Positions 35,693 to 44,977 of a DNA stretch of 57,962 nucleotides are shown here, piece by piece; within the stretch, counting starts at the first letter, position 1, and each line of letters opens with the position of its first letter. The notes beneath the pieces were generated by a model. It was not told where the DNA came from. It searched no databases and saw only the letters and a program-made list of their open reading frames with translations. Where the stretch lies: the NCBI GenBank assembly GCA_020435965.1, contig JAGQYS010000013.1, positions 1 through 57,962 on the forward strand, in the 5' to 3' direction. A program made the translations under genes and the position numbers. The stretch comes from Flavobacteriaceae bacterium (GTDB taxonomy: Bacteria; Bacteroidota; Bacteroidia; Flavobacteriales; Flavobacteriaceae).

Positions 35693-36273
35693 TTTCTAAC
35701 CTTTCCAGTAAGTACGCTTGCTTTAGAGTTGTATGGATTTCCTGATGATCGTCTGTGCGTAACCACTTGTCCGCAATGCCATAAAGCATCTGCTATTGGT
35801 CCATTTATTTGGTTCCAAAAAGGATATTCAGTTGTGTTTTCACCACGTTGGAATACCATAGTAAATTTTGATAAATCATAACTTTCACGAAAAATATCAG
35901 CAGCTTGTTTCAGCATCTTTAAAGTGGTTGCTCTTTTTTCTTCAAAAGTCATTTCAGGTTCTTCTGATGCTGTATTTGGTTTTTTTAATGCAGAGTTAAG
36001 AATGGTTTTAGCAAGTCCATAGATATGGTCAACTGTTTCTTCGGTTGTTCGTGCATCTTCGCTAGGTTTAAATATTAAGTCTTCATCACGCAAACCTTCA
36101 GTAGCCCAATAATATCTAAATCCTAATCCATCAATCATTCTAGCTACAACAGTACCTTCGTTATATTCTGAAGGATACTCCGGAATTTCATAATAAGGTA
36201 ATTGGTCATTTTGAGAGTTAGATGTGTTCATAAAAAGCAGTGGAATTATAAAAAGGATTGATTTGGTTTTCAT
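35689..36273 (-). CDS. Secreted DinB-like four-helix protein
   Basis: 194 aa with a signal peptide (MKTKSILFIIPLLFMNTSNSQ). The mature part is a DinB/YfiT fold: conserved GLGFRYYWATEGLRDEDLIFKP, EETVDHIYGLAK (metal His 82), and ADALWHCGQVVTHRR (His 165 and His 172), the three-His arrangement of DinB proteins. Most DinB proteins are cytosolic bacillithiol or mycothiol transferases, so an exported one is uncommon outside Bacteroidota. It follows the AraC-type gene by 43 bases. Confidence 0.78.
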   Translation of the reverse strand: MKTKSILFIIPLLFMNTSNSQNDQLPYYEIPEYPSEYNEGTVVARMIDGLGFRYYWATEGLRDEDLIFKPSEDARTTEETVDHIYGLAKTILNSALKKPNTASEEPEMTFEEKRATTLKMLKQAADIFRESYDLSKFTMVFQRGENTTEYPFWNQINGPIADALWHCGQVVTHRRSSGNPYNSKASVLTGKVRN

Positions 36274-36316
36274 TAGTTTAGTTTTTTGATTAGAGCTTAA
36301 AAAAATTAAAATAACA

Positions 36317-37753
36317 TTATTTTTTGAAATTTAATGATTTGATGTATTGTGAAGGTGTTACCGAAAGTGCTTTTTTAAATGATTTATTAAACGTTACTTT
36401 ATTATTAAAGCCAACCTTATAAGCAATATCAATGATGGTTAAATTATTATCTTTTTCATTTTTCATTAATTCAACAGCTTCGTCAATTCTAAATTTATTC
36501 ATCAACTCGTAAAAATTCATATTGAAATGTTCATTTATTACTTGAGAAGTATTGTGCCTTGAAGTGCCTAGTTTTTCAGATAGTAGGTCTAAGCTAATTC
36601 CGTTTTCTTTATAGATTTTGTCTTCTTTAAGCAGTTTTAACAACTCTTCTTTAAGCTCTAATGAATATGATGGCGTAAGCGCTGAAGACTTGTACTTAAA
36701 CAAGCCAATTGGGTCAACCAATTTTACTTCTCCTCTAAATATTTCTGGCTGCACATAAGTTATATACGCTACATAAAACACCATGCCAACAATGACAATA
36801 ATTTGAAGATGGAAAAATACTGGAACATCAAAAAATCCTGATGTAATAGTCTCATACAAAGTAAAGGCTACAACATAAGTAATATAAATAGCTATAATGT
36901 TTCTTTGCCATAAAAGCCTGATCTTTTCACTTTTAAATTTATTTATTGATGTTCTATACAATTTTACGCTTAAAACACCATATAGCACTAATGATATAAT
37001 TTTAGCTGCAATAATTACATTAGCCTCGTTTAATAAAATATCTTCTTGATCAAATAGAATTACAAACTTTTCAATACTTGAAAGCGCATAAAATGGACTG
37101 ATATAAATTAATAATGCAACTGCTGGAATTAAGTGTGCAGCATCAATCCATTTAAGTTTATAATCAATTGCTGTGATTTTAAAATAGAAATAAATCAAGG
37201 GTCCATTCAACAAAGGAAATACTGTTGAAAACAATAAGGTATTAGGAAAATAATACTGACAATTAAGAAGATATAAACTTAAATGCAGTATAAAAAATGA
37301 GTTAAACAACACAAAAAGACTCATTAAAAAAACACTTACTCTATTAACGCCTTTTTTTAAGTTGAGAATTACAAAAATAAAAATACCTATAATTGAAGCA
37401 AGTAAGTAAAATAAAGGCAATCCATCAAACTTGGGCTTATAATTACTCTTAAAATTCAGGTAAATATCTGTTTGATCAATTTTAGAGAAAAAATGGTCAT
37501 TTACAATAGATAAGTCAGAAGTTGCTCTTATATATTTTTCAGCGTAGTTTATGGCTTTATCTGCTTGTAAGCTATCTGCATACATTCGTGCCAAATTTCT
37601 GTACTCAACAACCAAATCCAATGAATCCTGACTAATTTGAATATTAGGATTTATTGCAATTTCAATTTGTTCAATAGACACAAATCCAAATAAATTAATG
37701 GAAAAAAAAAGGAAAATTGTGGTTATAAATCTGGTTGATCTTTTAAGTAACAC
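36317..37753 (-). CDS. AraC-family transcriptional regulator with membrane sensor domain
   Basis: 478 aa starting with GTG. N-terminal signal/TM (about 8-26), a short extracytosolic helical part (about 35-100; DSLDLVVEYRNLARMYADSLQADKAINYAEKY resembles one TPR-like unit), then about seven TM segments (110-340), then a C-terminal AraC HTH pair (about 380-475; LDLLSEKLGTSRHNTSQVINEHF and IIDIAYKVGFNNKVTFNKSFKK). It is a Bacteroidota-type membrane-bound AraC regulator. Likely targets may include the secreted DinB-like gene just downstream (inference). The ligand is unknown. Confidence 0.88.
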   Translation of the reverse strand: MLLKRSTRFITTIFLFFSINLFGFVSIEQIEIAINPNIQISQDSLDLVVEYRNLARMYADSLQADKAINYAEKYIRATSDLSIVNDHFFSKIDQTDIYLNFKSNYKPKFDGLPLFYLLASIIGIFIFVILNLKKGVNRVSVFLMSLFVLFNSFFILHLSLYLLNCQYYFPNTLLFSTVFPLLNGPLIYFYFKITAIDYKLKWIDAAHLIPAVALLIYISPFYALSSIEKFVILFDQEDILLNEANVIIAAKIISLVLYGVLSVKLYRTSINKFKSEKIRLLWQRNIIAIYITYVVAFTLYETITSGFFDVPVFFHLQIIVIVGMVFYVAYITYVQPEIFRGEVKLVDPIGLFKYKSSALTPSYSLELKEELLKLLKEDKIYKENGISLDLLSEKLGTSRHNTSQVINEHFNMNFYELMNKFRIDEAVELMKNEKDNNLTIIDIAYKVGFNNKVTFNKSFKKALSVTPSQYIKSLNFKK

Positions 37754-37866
37754 TTTCAGAATTATTGTTTTAGTGCAATGATAATTTTCCTAAATATACA
37801 AATTGGCGAGTCTTTTTTGCAGTTAAAAGTAAGTTTCGATAAACGTTTACGTAAGTAATTATAAAA

Positions 37867-39270
37867 TTAATCTTTCAATTGTGCTGAAGAACCAATACTG
37901 TTAAAACCATACTTATCAACTAAATAAACCAAAGAGGTCATTGTTGCTGCTCCAAGTTCTAATTCACGCTTATTAATAGCATCAAAAGTGTCATTAGCAG
38001 CATGGTGATAATCAAAATAACGCTGCGTATCTGGACGTAAACCAGCTAACACAACCTTACCATCTTTAAGTGGTCCAATGTCTGCTCCACTTCCACCTTT
38101 AACAAAATAATGAATTAAATAAGGTTCAAAAAGTGGTTTCCAATTTAGCACTTGGTTAAAACTTGCATCATCACAATCAAAAGAAAATCCTCTAGGCGTA
38201 AATCCTCCTGAATCACTTTCCAGAGCAAAGACATGTTTCTCTCCTTTTTGCTTTGCCACTTTTGCATATTCATTTCCGCCTCGCATTCCGTTTTCTTCAT
38301 TCATAAAAAGGACAACTCTTATCGTTCTTTTTGGTTTTACTCCTGTTTCTTTTAATAACCTAACGACATCCATAGATTGTGTACAACCTGCTCCATCATC
38401 ATGTGCACCATCACCTAAATCCCAAGAATCTAAATGACCTCCAACTACTATTATTTCTTTAGGAAATTCGCTTCCAGTTATTTCTCCAATCACATTATAA
38501 GATTGTACATCTGCCAATTGTTGGCAGCTTTGCTTGAAATAAAACTTTACATCTTTATCTATTTTTAGGAGGCTACTTAACAATTCAGCATGATTGGTAC
38601 TTATTGCAGCAGCAGGAATACGTTGATTTATTGGTGTATCGCCATAATTTGTGCCTCCTGTATGTGGGAAATCGTCAAGGCGTAAATTCATCGACCTTAC
38701 AATTACTCCAACAGCTCCAAATTTGGTAGCCTCTTTGGCGCCTGAGCCTCGTTGATCTACGCAACCTCCATAAGCAGTAAATGTATTTATTTGAGTTGCA
38801 TCCATAGGACGATTAAAAAATACAATTTTACCTTCTATCTTTTCACGACCAAGTGTTTCTAATTCTTCTAAGCTATGCACTTCAACAACATTGGCTTTAA
38901 CACCTTGTAATGGTGTTGCCACAGAACCACCAAGTGCACAAATATTTACTGAAATGGTTTTTCCAGGCGCTGTTTCAATGTAGGCAAATTCAGGATTTCC
39001 CCTTACCCATTTTGGAACCATAACTGGTTGCAACCACACTTTATCCAAACCTAATTTATCTAATTCCTCCTTAGTGTATTGTACAGCTTTTTCTGCACCT
39101 AATGAACCTGATAAACGACTACCAATTTGGTTTGACAAATGATCTAGCCATTGGTAACTCTGTCCATTGCTTAGTGATGCATTATATATGTTTTTAATAA
39201 TTTCGGTATCTGTTTGAGAAAATAATTGACATGTAATTAGAACTCCTAAAAGGAAAAATGATCGTTTCAT
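37867..39270 (-). CDS. Secreted M28 family metallopeptidase (carboxypeptidase Q-like)
   Basis: 467 aa with a signal peptide (FFLLGVLITCQLFSQ). Di-zinc site: H and D in GGHLDSWDLGDG near 278-287, D in AHDDGAG, EE in MNEENGMRGG, D in ESDSGGF, and H in DYHHAANDTFD near the C-terminus. A PA-type insert (about 115-250) precedes the zinc domain, as in aminopeptidase/carboxypeptidase Q relatives. Exported, probably degrades dipeptides or peptides in the periplasm or outside. Monocistronic. Confidence 0.92.
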   Translation of the reverse strand: MKRSFFLLGVLITCQLFSQTDTEIIKNIYNASLSNGQSYQWLDHLSNQIGSRLSGSLGAEKAVQYTKEELDKLGLDKVWLQPVMVPKWVRGNPEFAYIETAPGKTISVNICALGGSVATPLQGVKANVVEVHSLEELETLGREKIEGKIVFFNRPMDATQINTFTAYGGCVDQRGSGAKEATKFGAVGVIVRSMNLRLDDFPHTGGTNYGDTPINQRIPAAAISTNHAELLSSLLKIDKDVKFYFKQSCQQLADVQSYNVIGEITGSEFPKEIIVVGGHLDSWDLGDGAHDDGAGCTQSMDVVRLLKETGVKPKRTIRVVLFMNEENGMRGGNEYAKVAKQKGEKHVFALESDSGGFTPRGFSFDCDDASFNQVLNWKPLFEPYLIHYFVKGGSGADIGPLKDGKVVLAGLRPDTQRYFDYHHAANDTFDAINKRELELGAATMTSLVYLVDKYGFNSIGSSAQLKD

Positions 39271-39309
39271 GATTGGTATTGTAAAAATTTATAAGGTTAA
39301 ATATAAAAT

Positions 39310-39366
39310 AAAAATCCAGCAAGACATCTTATTTTAACTAAGTGTTAATGCTGGATTTTTTTATAT
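39310..39366 (-). terminator. Rho-independent terminator of the ppk2 operon
   Basis: Arms AAAAATCCAGCA (39310-39321) and TGCTGGATTTTT (39349-39360), 12 perfect pairs, with a 27-base loop that itself contains a weak inner pairing. Minus-strand reading ends in TTTTTATTTTATAT. Long loop is unusual. Confidence 0.75.
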
Positions 39367-39440
39367 ACATGAATAAACGCCTAACCCTTTAGTAACGTTT
39401 AATCATACTTAAGACTTATGTTTCAAGAAAAGGTTTAACC

Positions 39441-40319
39441 TTATTCGTTGTTAAGTTGCTCTTTATATAATTCGATGTTAGCTTTGACTTCGTCATCTAA
39501 TTCAGGTTCTTTTATGTCTGAATAGGCCTTTAATGTATTATACAATATTTTAGCAACTATATATCTAGCTATTGGTTTATTATCTGCTGGAATTGAAAAC
39601 CAAGGTGCGTGTGGTTTTGAAGTTCTGTTCAAAGCATCTTCGTAACAGGCTTGATAGTTCTCCCAAAGCTTGCGTTCTTTTAAATCTCCTGGAGAGAATT
39701 TCCAGTTTTTTTCTTGTTTTTCTAAACGTCTAAGTAATCTGTTTTTTTGTTCTTCTTTTGAAAGGTTTAAAAAGAACTTGAAAATAATCATACCATTAGC
39801 TGCAATGTGTTTCTCAAAGTTATTAATCTGCTCAAAGCGTTTATTCCAGAATGCTTCATTTATATCATCAACAGAATTAACAGTTGGTATATTTTCTCCC
39901 AAAATATATTCAGGATGTACTCTTGTTACCAAAACATTTTCATAATGCGTTCTGTTAAACACTCCGAACTTACCACGTTCTGGTAGTGCTATGTAATGTC
40001 TCCAAATATAGTCGTGAGCCAATTCTTTTGGCGTTGGTACTTTAAAGCTATGTACCACGACACCTCTTGAGTTGAAATCTTTAAACACTTCCCTTATCAA
40101 GCTATCCTTGCCAGCAGTATCCATACCTTGCAAGCAAATTAAAACAGCGTATTTATCGTGCGCATACATTGTGTCTTGAAGCTTGCCAAGTTTTTTACGA
40201 ACACTTTTCAACTCTTTTTTAACATCGTCATCATCAGCTCCTATATCATAAGAAGTAGCACTGTTTTTTATTTTAAAGGAATCTACTATTTTAAATTCAT
40301 CAATATTTATAGCCTTCAT
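39441..40319 (-). CDS. ppk2: Polyphosphate kinase 2 family protein
   Basis: About 292 aa from the ATG at 40319 (MKAINIDEFK); an upstream TTG frame (to 40343) overlaps the regulator gene and is disfavoured. Walker A is QGMDTAGKDS near 65-74. The rest shows the PPK2 pattern HSFKVPTPKELAHDYIWRHYIALPERGKFGVFNRTHYENVLVTRVHPE, DNFEKH-like INNFEKHI and NRTSKPHAPWFSIPADNK. PPK2 enzymes use polyphosphate to phosphorylate nucleoside mono- or diphosphates (or the reverse); the class is not resolvable here. Last gene of a five-gene operon and 4 nt after the NtrC-type gene. Confidence 0.92.
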   Translation of the reverse strand: MKAINIDEFKIVDSFKIKNSATSYDIGADDDDVKKELKSVRKKLGKLQDTMYAHDKYAVLICLQGMDTAGKDSLIREVFKDFNSRGVVVHSFKVPTPKELAHDYIWRHYIALPERGKFGVFNRTHYENVLVTRVHPEYILGENIPTVNSVDDINEAFWNKRFEQINNFEKHIAANGMIIFKFFLNLSKEEQKNRLLRRLEKQEKNWKFSPGDLKERKLWENYQACYEDALNRTSKPHAPWFSIPADNKPIARYIVAKILYNTLKAYSDIKEPELDDEVKANIELYKEQLNNE

Positions 40320-40323
40320 TACT

Positions 40324-41493
40324 TTATGTTTTTTTGCTGGCAAATAACTTTACATCATTTTCACTAATTTCAGGTTCTCCTAAGATAATCAAGCGTTCAA
40401 CAACATTTCTGAGTTCTCTGATATTTCCTGTCCAATCATAAGCTTGCAAAAGTTTTATGGCATCTGTTGAGAATGTTTTTTTTACAGTTCCTTGCTCATT
40501 GGCAATTTTCTCGGAGAAAAAGTCGATTAACAATGGAATATCTTCACGTCTATCATTTAAAGATGGCACTTCAATTAGAATAACTGCAAGTCTGTGATAT
40601 AAATCTTCTCTAAACTTACCTTCTTCTATTTCCTTTTTTAAATTTTTATTGGTTGCGGCAACAACACGAACATCTACTTTTATATCTTTATCACTACCAA
40701 CTCTTTGAATTTTACTTTCTTGCAATGCACGAAGCACTTTTGCTTGGGCAGATAAACTCATATCTCCAATTTCATCAAGAAAAATTGTTCCTCCATTGGC
40801 AGCTTCAAATTTTCCTGCTCTATCTTTTACTGCGCTTGTGAAAGCCCCTTTAATATGACCAAATAATTCACTTTCAATTAATTCTGAAGGGATTGCAGCA
40901 CAGTTAACTTCAATTAAGGGTGATTTTGCGCGTTCACTTTTTTCGTGTAACCAATGGGCTACAAGCTCCTTACCTGTTCCGTTTGGCCCAGTTATTAACA
41001 CACGAGCATCAGTGCTTGCCACTTTTTCTATAATATCTTTAATATGCGAAATGGCTTTGCTTTCGCCAACCATTTCGTAGTTTTTACTCACTTTCTTTTT
41101 AAGCAACTTGTTTTCAACCACAAGCTCTTTTTTATCAAGGGCATTTCGTACAGTGTTCAACAATCTGTTTAAATCTGGTGGCTTTGAAATATAATCAAAA
41201 GCGCCTAAACGCATTGTGTTTACTGCTGTATCTAAATCGCCATGACCAGAAATCATAACTACTGGAATTTCAGGTTTTATTTTTTTAATGGCTTCTAAAA
41301 CTTCAACTCCATCCATTTTTGGCATTTTGATGTCACATAAAATCAGGTCATAGTCATCATTTTTAATCTTTTCTAATCCAGACAAGCCATCTTCTGCTTC
41401 GTCAACTTGATATGTATCGCTTTCTTCTGATAGTATCTTGGTTAGTACTCTTCTAATTGCTGCTTCGTCTTCTATAACTAATATTTTTGACAT
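40324..41493 (-). CDS. NtrC-family sigma-54 response regulator lacking a DNA-binding domain
   Basis: 389 aa. Receiver domain with phospho-acceptor D54 (LILCDIKMP); AAA+ domain from about 140. Walker A GPNGTGKE at 169-176, GAFTSA at 216-221 in place of GAFTGA, Walker B GGTIFLDE at 234-241. The protein ends about 20 residues after the AAA+ helical lid (ENDVKLFASKKT), so there is no Fis-type HTH. This architecture is known in Bacteroidota. No histidine kinase gene is adjacent. It lies between mscS-like and ppk2 genes in one operon. Confidence 0.93.
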   Translation of the reverse strand: MSKILVIEDEAAIRRVLTKILSEESDTYQVDEAEDGLSGLEKIKNDDYDLILCDIKMPKMDGVEVLEAIKKIKPEIPVVMISGHGDLDTAVNTMRLGAFDYISKPPDLNRLLNTVRNALDKKELVVENKLLKKKVSKNYEMVGESKAISHIKDIIEKVASTDARVLITGPNGTGKELVAHWLHEKSERAKSPLIEVNCAAIPSELIESELFGHIKGAFTSAVKDRAGKFEAANGGTIFLDEIGDMSLSAQAKVLRALQESKIQRVGSDKDIKVDVRVVAATNKNLKKEIEEGKFREDLYHRLAVILIEVPSLNDRREDIPLLIDFFSEKIANEQGTVKKTFSTDAIKLLQAYDWTGNIRELRNVVERLIILGEPEISENDVKLFASKKT

Positions 41494-41563
41494 TTTTTGA
41501 TTTTAAATTTATTACTCACTAATTTCTGACATACAATTCAATTTTCATACCATAATTCTAATA

Positions 41564-42451
41564 TTAATCCTTACTTAAATCTACAGGTGGTTCATCCCTT
41601 TTTATTTTCAGATTAACGCTGTCCTCAGATTTTTGAATAATATGTATATCTCTTTGAGGAAATGGTATGGTAATATTGTTTTCTCTAAAAAGTCTATCGA
41701 TTTCAAACCTAATATCGCTTTGAGGGAATCGTGCATTAAAACTATCACCTAGTGTAAAAACAACTTTAAAGTTTAATGAACTATCTCCAAAATCTGTAAA
41801 TAAAACAGCTGGTGGTGGTTCTGGCAACACACTTGGATGGTTACTTGCTACTTCCAATAGTATTTTTTTCACTAACTGTACATCACTCCCATAGGCAACG
41901 CCAACATTTACGCCTTCTCTTGTTGTGCTTCCATTTTGTGTCCAGTTATACAAGCTATTGGTCAAGTAAAGATGGTTTGGTATAACCAATACTTTATTGT
42001 CTGCTGTTGTGGCTCTAGTTGTTCTTAATTTTATTTCTTCAACACGTCCTATTTTGCCTTCTAATTCGATAATATCACCAACATGAACTGATTGGTCTAT
42101 AAGTATAAAGACACCTGAAATAATATCCTGAAACAAGGTTTGCAATGCCAGACCAATACCAATTAATAAAGCTGCTGAAGCTGCGAATATTCCTGTAACG
42201 TTTACACCGACAGAATGGAAGGTTATTAAAATTATAATTACATAAATGAACCATCTTCCATAAGAAAAAACCACTTTAAATTTACGTTTATCTTCACGAG
42301 GCATTCGTCTTGTAATAAGTTTTCTAATTATTCCAAGGACAACGCTTGCAATTGCAAGTACAACTATTAATATTAAAATATCTTTCACAGATATTTCCAC
42401 CTCCTTTGTTAAAGAAAATGATAAATTTAAAAATTCCTTAATCTTTTCCAT
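41564..42451 (-). CDS. MscS-family mechanosensitive channel
   Basis: 295 aa. Three TM segments (about 22-42, 66-84 and 88-107), then the pore-lining TM3/beta domain region IGIGLALQTLFQDIISGVFILIDQ, then the MscS beta domain (VGDIIELEGKIGRVEEIKLRTTRATTADNKVLVIPN) and C-terminal alpha/beta domain. Releases osmolytes on hypo-osmotic shock. It is 3 nt after the ABC permease gene and followed by the NtrC-type regulator. Confidence 0.92.
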   Translation of the reverse strand: MEKIKEFLNLSFSLTKEVEISVKDILILIVVLAIASVVLGIIRKLITRRMPREDKRKFKVVFSYGRWFIYVIIILITFHSVGVNVTGIFAASAALLIGIGLALQTLFQDIISGVFILIDQSVHVGDIIELEGKIGRVEEIKLRTTRATTADNKVLVIPNHLYLTNSLYNWTQNGSTTREGVNVGVAYGSDVQLVKKILLEVASNHPSVLPEPPPAVLFTDFGDSSLNFKVVFTLGDSFNARFPQSDIRFEIDRLFRENNITIPFPQRDIHIIQKSEDSVNLKIKRDEPPVDLSKD

Positions 42452-42454
42452 TTA

Positions 42455-43768
42455 TTAATATCTTAACCATTTATACAATTCTTTATAACTAGGTTTTTTT
42501 CCATACATTAAAATACCCACTCTATAAATTTTTGCTGCAAACCAAACGGTAAACATAAATGTACCTATTAATAAAACCAATGCTATTAATTGTTGCCAAA
42601 TTGGTACGCCAAATGGTATGCGCATTAACATTACAACAGGTGAGGTAAATGGAATAAACGAAAATACGGTTGAAACGGTTCCGTGAGGATCTTCAATAAC
42701 TGTAAACACACCAACATAAACCGCCAAAATTAAAGGCATTAAAATAGGCAGCATAAACTGTTGCGTATCTGTTTCGTTATCAACTGCTGCACCAATGGCT
42801 GCATAAAGCGAGCTGTATAACAGATAACCTCCAATAAAAAACAAAATAAAAGCAACGACCAAATTGGTAATTGGTAAATTATAGATTGCAGTCATTAGGT
42901 TTTGCATCTGGTTTTGAACCTCAGGTGCTTGCATGGCTTGCTGCATCATTTCCTGTTGCGGTGTTTGCATTGCAGCTAAATCAATCCCAAATATAAGAGA
43001 CACTACAGTGAGTAAAATTGTTCCTAAGATGATCCAAATAACAAATTGTGTGATACCTGCCAACGAAGTCCCAATTATTTTTCCCATCATGAGTTGAATG
43101 GGTTTTACTGAAGAGATTATGACTTCAATTATCCTACTTGTTTTTTCTTCAATTACGCTTCGCATGATCATGTTTCCATATATAATGATGAACATGAACA
43201 GCAAATAACCAGCAAACCCACCAAATGCCAATTTAACGATGTTATCCATTTTAGAAGTTTTTTCGCCTTGATAGCTTTCTTGTGCAATATCAATAGAGGT
43301 TCTTGATGCTGTTATTTTTTCTATATCTACACCATCTTGCTGTAATTTCAAATCGGTTAATTTTTTTTCAAGCTTACTTTCTAAGCTAGATATAAGTGTT
43401 AACGAAGGCGTGTCTTCAGAATAAAACCTTATTGATTTTGCCATTTCATCTAAGTCAGTATTATTAGCAATATGAAGCAAACCATATTCTTGATTTTTTT
43501 CAACTTGTGCCTTGGCTTCATCTAATGAAATATTACTAAGAATATTATAGGTTGTGTTATCTGTATTTTTAAATATTGGACTTATTTGGCCAGATTCATC
43601 TAAAATGGAAATAGTACGTTCTTTATTATTGTTCAATTGTGACAAATAAGCTACAACAGCAAAAAGTGCAATCATAATAATAGGACTCAAAATAGTCATA
43701 ACTATGAACGACTTATTTTTAACTTTAGTTAAATACTCTCGTTTTATAATTAGTGAAAGATGGTTCAT
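42455..43768 (-). CDS. ABC-2 type transporter permease (NatB-like)
   Basis: 437 aa. N-terminal TM (about 22-42), a large extracytosolic loop (about 45-175), then five TM segments near 180-430. The MIMRSVIEEKTSRIIEVIISSVKP motif is diagnostic for NatB/YhaP-type permeases. Works with the adjacent ATPase (2 nt gap). A Met/Gln-rich stretch (TPQQEMMQQAMQAPEVQNQMQNLM) in a loop is notable. Substrate unknown; NatB relatives export sodium or hydrophobic compounds. Confidence 0.92.
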   Translation of the reverse strand: MNHLSLIIKREYLTKVKNKSFIVMTILSPIIMIALFAVVAYLSQLNNNKERTISILDESGQISPIFKNTDNTTYNILSNISLDEAKAQVEKNQEYGLLHIANNTDLDEMAKSIRFYSEDTPSLTLISSLESKLEKKLTDLKLQQDGVDIEKITASRTSIDIAQESYQGEKTSKMDNIVKLAFGGFAGYLLFMFIIIYGNMIMRSVIEEKTSRIIEVIISSVKPIQLMMGKIIGTSLAGITQFVIWIILGTILLTVVSLIFGIDLAAMQTPQQEMMQQAMQAPEVQNQMQNLMTAIYNLPITNLVVAFILFFIGGYLLYSSLYAAIGAAVDNETDTQQFMLPILMPLILAVYVGVFTVIEDPHGTVSTVFSFIPFTSPVVMLMRIPFGVPIWQQLIALVLLIGTFMFTVWFAAKIYRVGILMYGKKPSYKELYKWLRY

Positions 43769-43770
43769 TA

Positions 43771-44697
43771 TTAGTTGTTTTTTACTGTTTGAATAAATAT
43801 ATCACTAGCTGAAGGAATAAGCTCATTAAAATGATTTACCTCTGCATTCTGTGTTAAGAATGTAAGCAAATCGTTTGAAGTTTCATTAGACTTTAACTTG
43901 ATGTTAAGCTTTAAGTCATCATTAAGTGATTTAAAATCGGCTTTTGAAATATCAAATTTTTGCTGTATAATCTCTTTTAACCTGTTTTCATTTTCAGTAA
44001 CCAAACCAACCTCAAACGTATTTGTTTTAAAATTGCGCTTGATATCTTGTAGGTTGCCATCTAAAATTTTATTTGACTTGTGAATGAGTGCAATATGGTC
44101 ACAAAGTTCTTCAACAGATTCCATACGATGTGTTGAAAAAATAACCGTTGCACCTTCGTTGCGCAATTGTAATATTTCGTCTTTTATTAAATTAGCATTT
44201 ATTGGGTCGAAACCTGAAAAAGGTTCATCAAAAATAAGCAACTTTGGTTGATGTAATACCGTAACCACAAACTGGATTTTTTGTGCCATTCCTTTGGAAA
44301 GTTCCTGAATTTTTTTGTTCCACCAATCGCCAATCTCTAGCTTCTCGAACCAATATTTCAAGCGTTGCTTAGCTTCGGCTTTACTCATTCCTTTTAGTTG
44401 AGCAAGATATAATGCTTGTTCTCCAACTTTCATGGATTTGTATAATCCACGTTCCTCAGGCAGATAACCAATATACTTAATGTCATTAGGCTGTAATGGT
44501 TTCCCATCTAATAAAACATTACCTGAATCTGGCATTGTTATTTGGTTTATGATTCTTATAAGTGTTGTTTTACCTGCACCATTTGGGCCTAACAATCCAA
44601 AAATGCTTCCTTTTGGCACTTCAATGGAAACGTTGTTTAACGCCTTGAAATCACCAAAATTTTTAGAGACTGAATTAGTCACTAATAAATTGTTCAT
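43771..44697 (-). CDS. ABC transporter ATP-binding protein (NatA-like)
   Basis: 308 aa. Walker A GPNGAGKTT at 37-45, Q-loop GYLPEERGLY near 90, signature LSKGMAQK near 140, Walker B LLIFDEPFSG, H-loop FSTHRM. The C-terminal ~90 residues form the extra regulatory domain common in NatA-like ATPases. First gene of the five-gene operon with natB-like, mscS-like, ntrC-like and ppk2. Confidence 0.93.
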   Translation of the reverse strand: MNNLLVTNSVSKNFGDFKALNNVSIEVPKGSIFGLLGPNGAGKTTLIRIINQITMPDSGNVLLDGKPLQPNDIKYIGYLPEERGLYKSMKVGEQALYLAQLKGMSKAEAKQRLKYWFEKLEIGDWWNKKIQELSKGMAQKIQFVVTVLHQPKLLIFDEPFSGFDPINANLIKDEILQLRNEGATVIFSTHRMESVEELCDHIALIHKSNKILDGNLQDIKRNFKTNTFEVGLVTENENRLKEIIQQKFDISKADFKSLNDDLKLNIKLKSNETSNDLLTFLTQNAEVNHFNELIPSASDIFIQTVKNN

Positions 44698-44781
44698 CTA
44701 GTTCTGTTTAGTGTTTTTAAATAAGTATGGTAAAGATATTAAATGTTACAGCAAATTAAGAGCATATTTAAAAGAATTGCT

Positions 44782-44825
44782 AAAAAAACAAAACCCACCC
44801 TTAAAAAAATTAAGGATGGGAAAAA
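44782..44825 (-). terminator. Terminator downstream of dnaJ
   Basis: Arms CCCACCCTTAA (44794-44804) and TTAAGGATGGG (44810-44820) pair with one A/C mismatch around an A-rich loop. On the minus strand it is followed by TTTTGTTTTTTT. Lies in the 280-base gap between dnaJ and the ABC operon; the rest of that gap is A/T-rich with a TATCTTTA -7-like box at 44731-44738 for the ABC operon. Confidence 0.7.
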
Positions 44826-44977
44826 TTGCTATGAAAAAGAAAAATTACCACTAACTGAGTTAGCGGTAAACCAAATATACTGTTTTTTATTAAATAAAAA
44901 GAAAATCAAATAAATTACTTTCTGAATTTCATTTTATAAAAGCAACAAATCATATACCACTTTTATGATTCGCTCCC

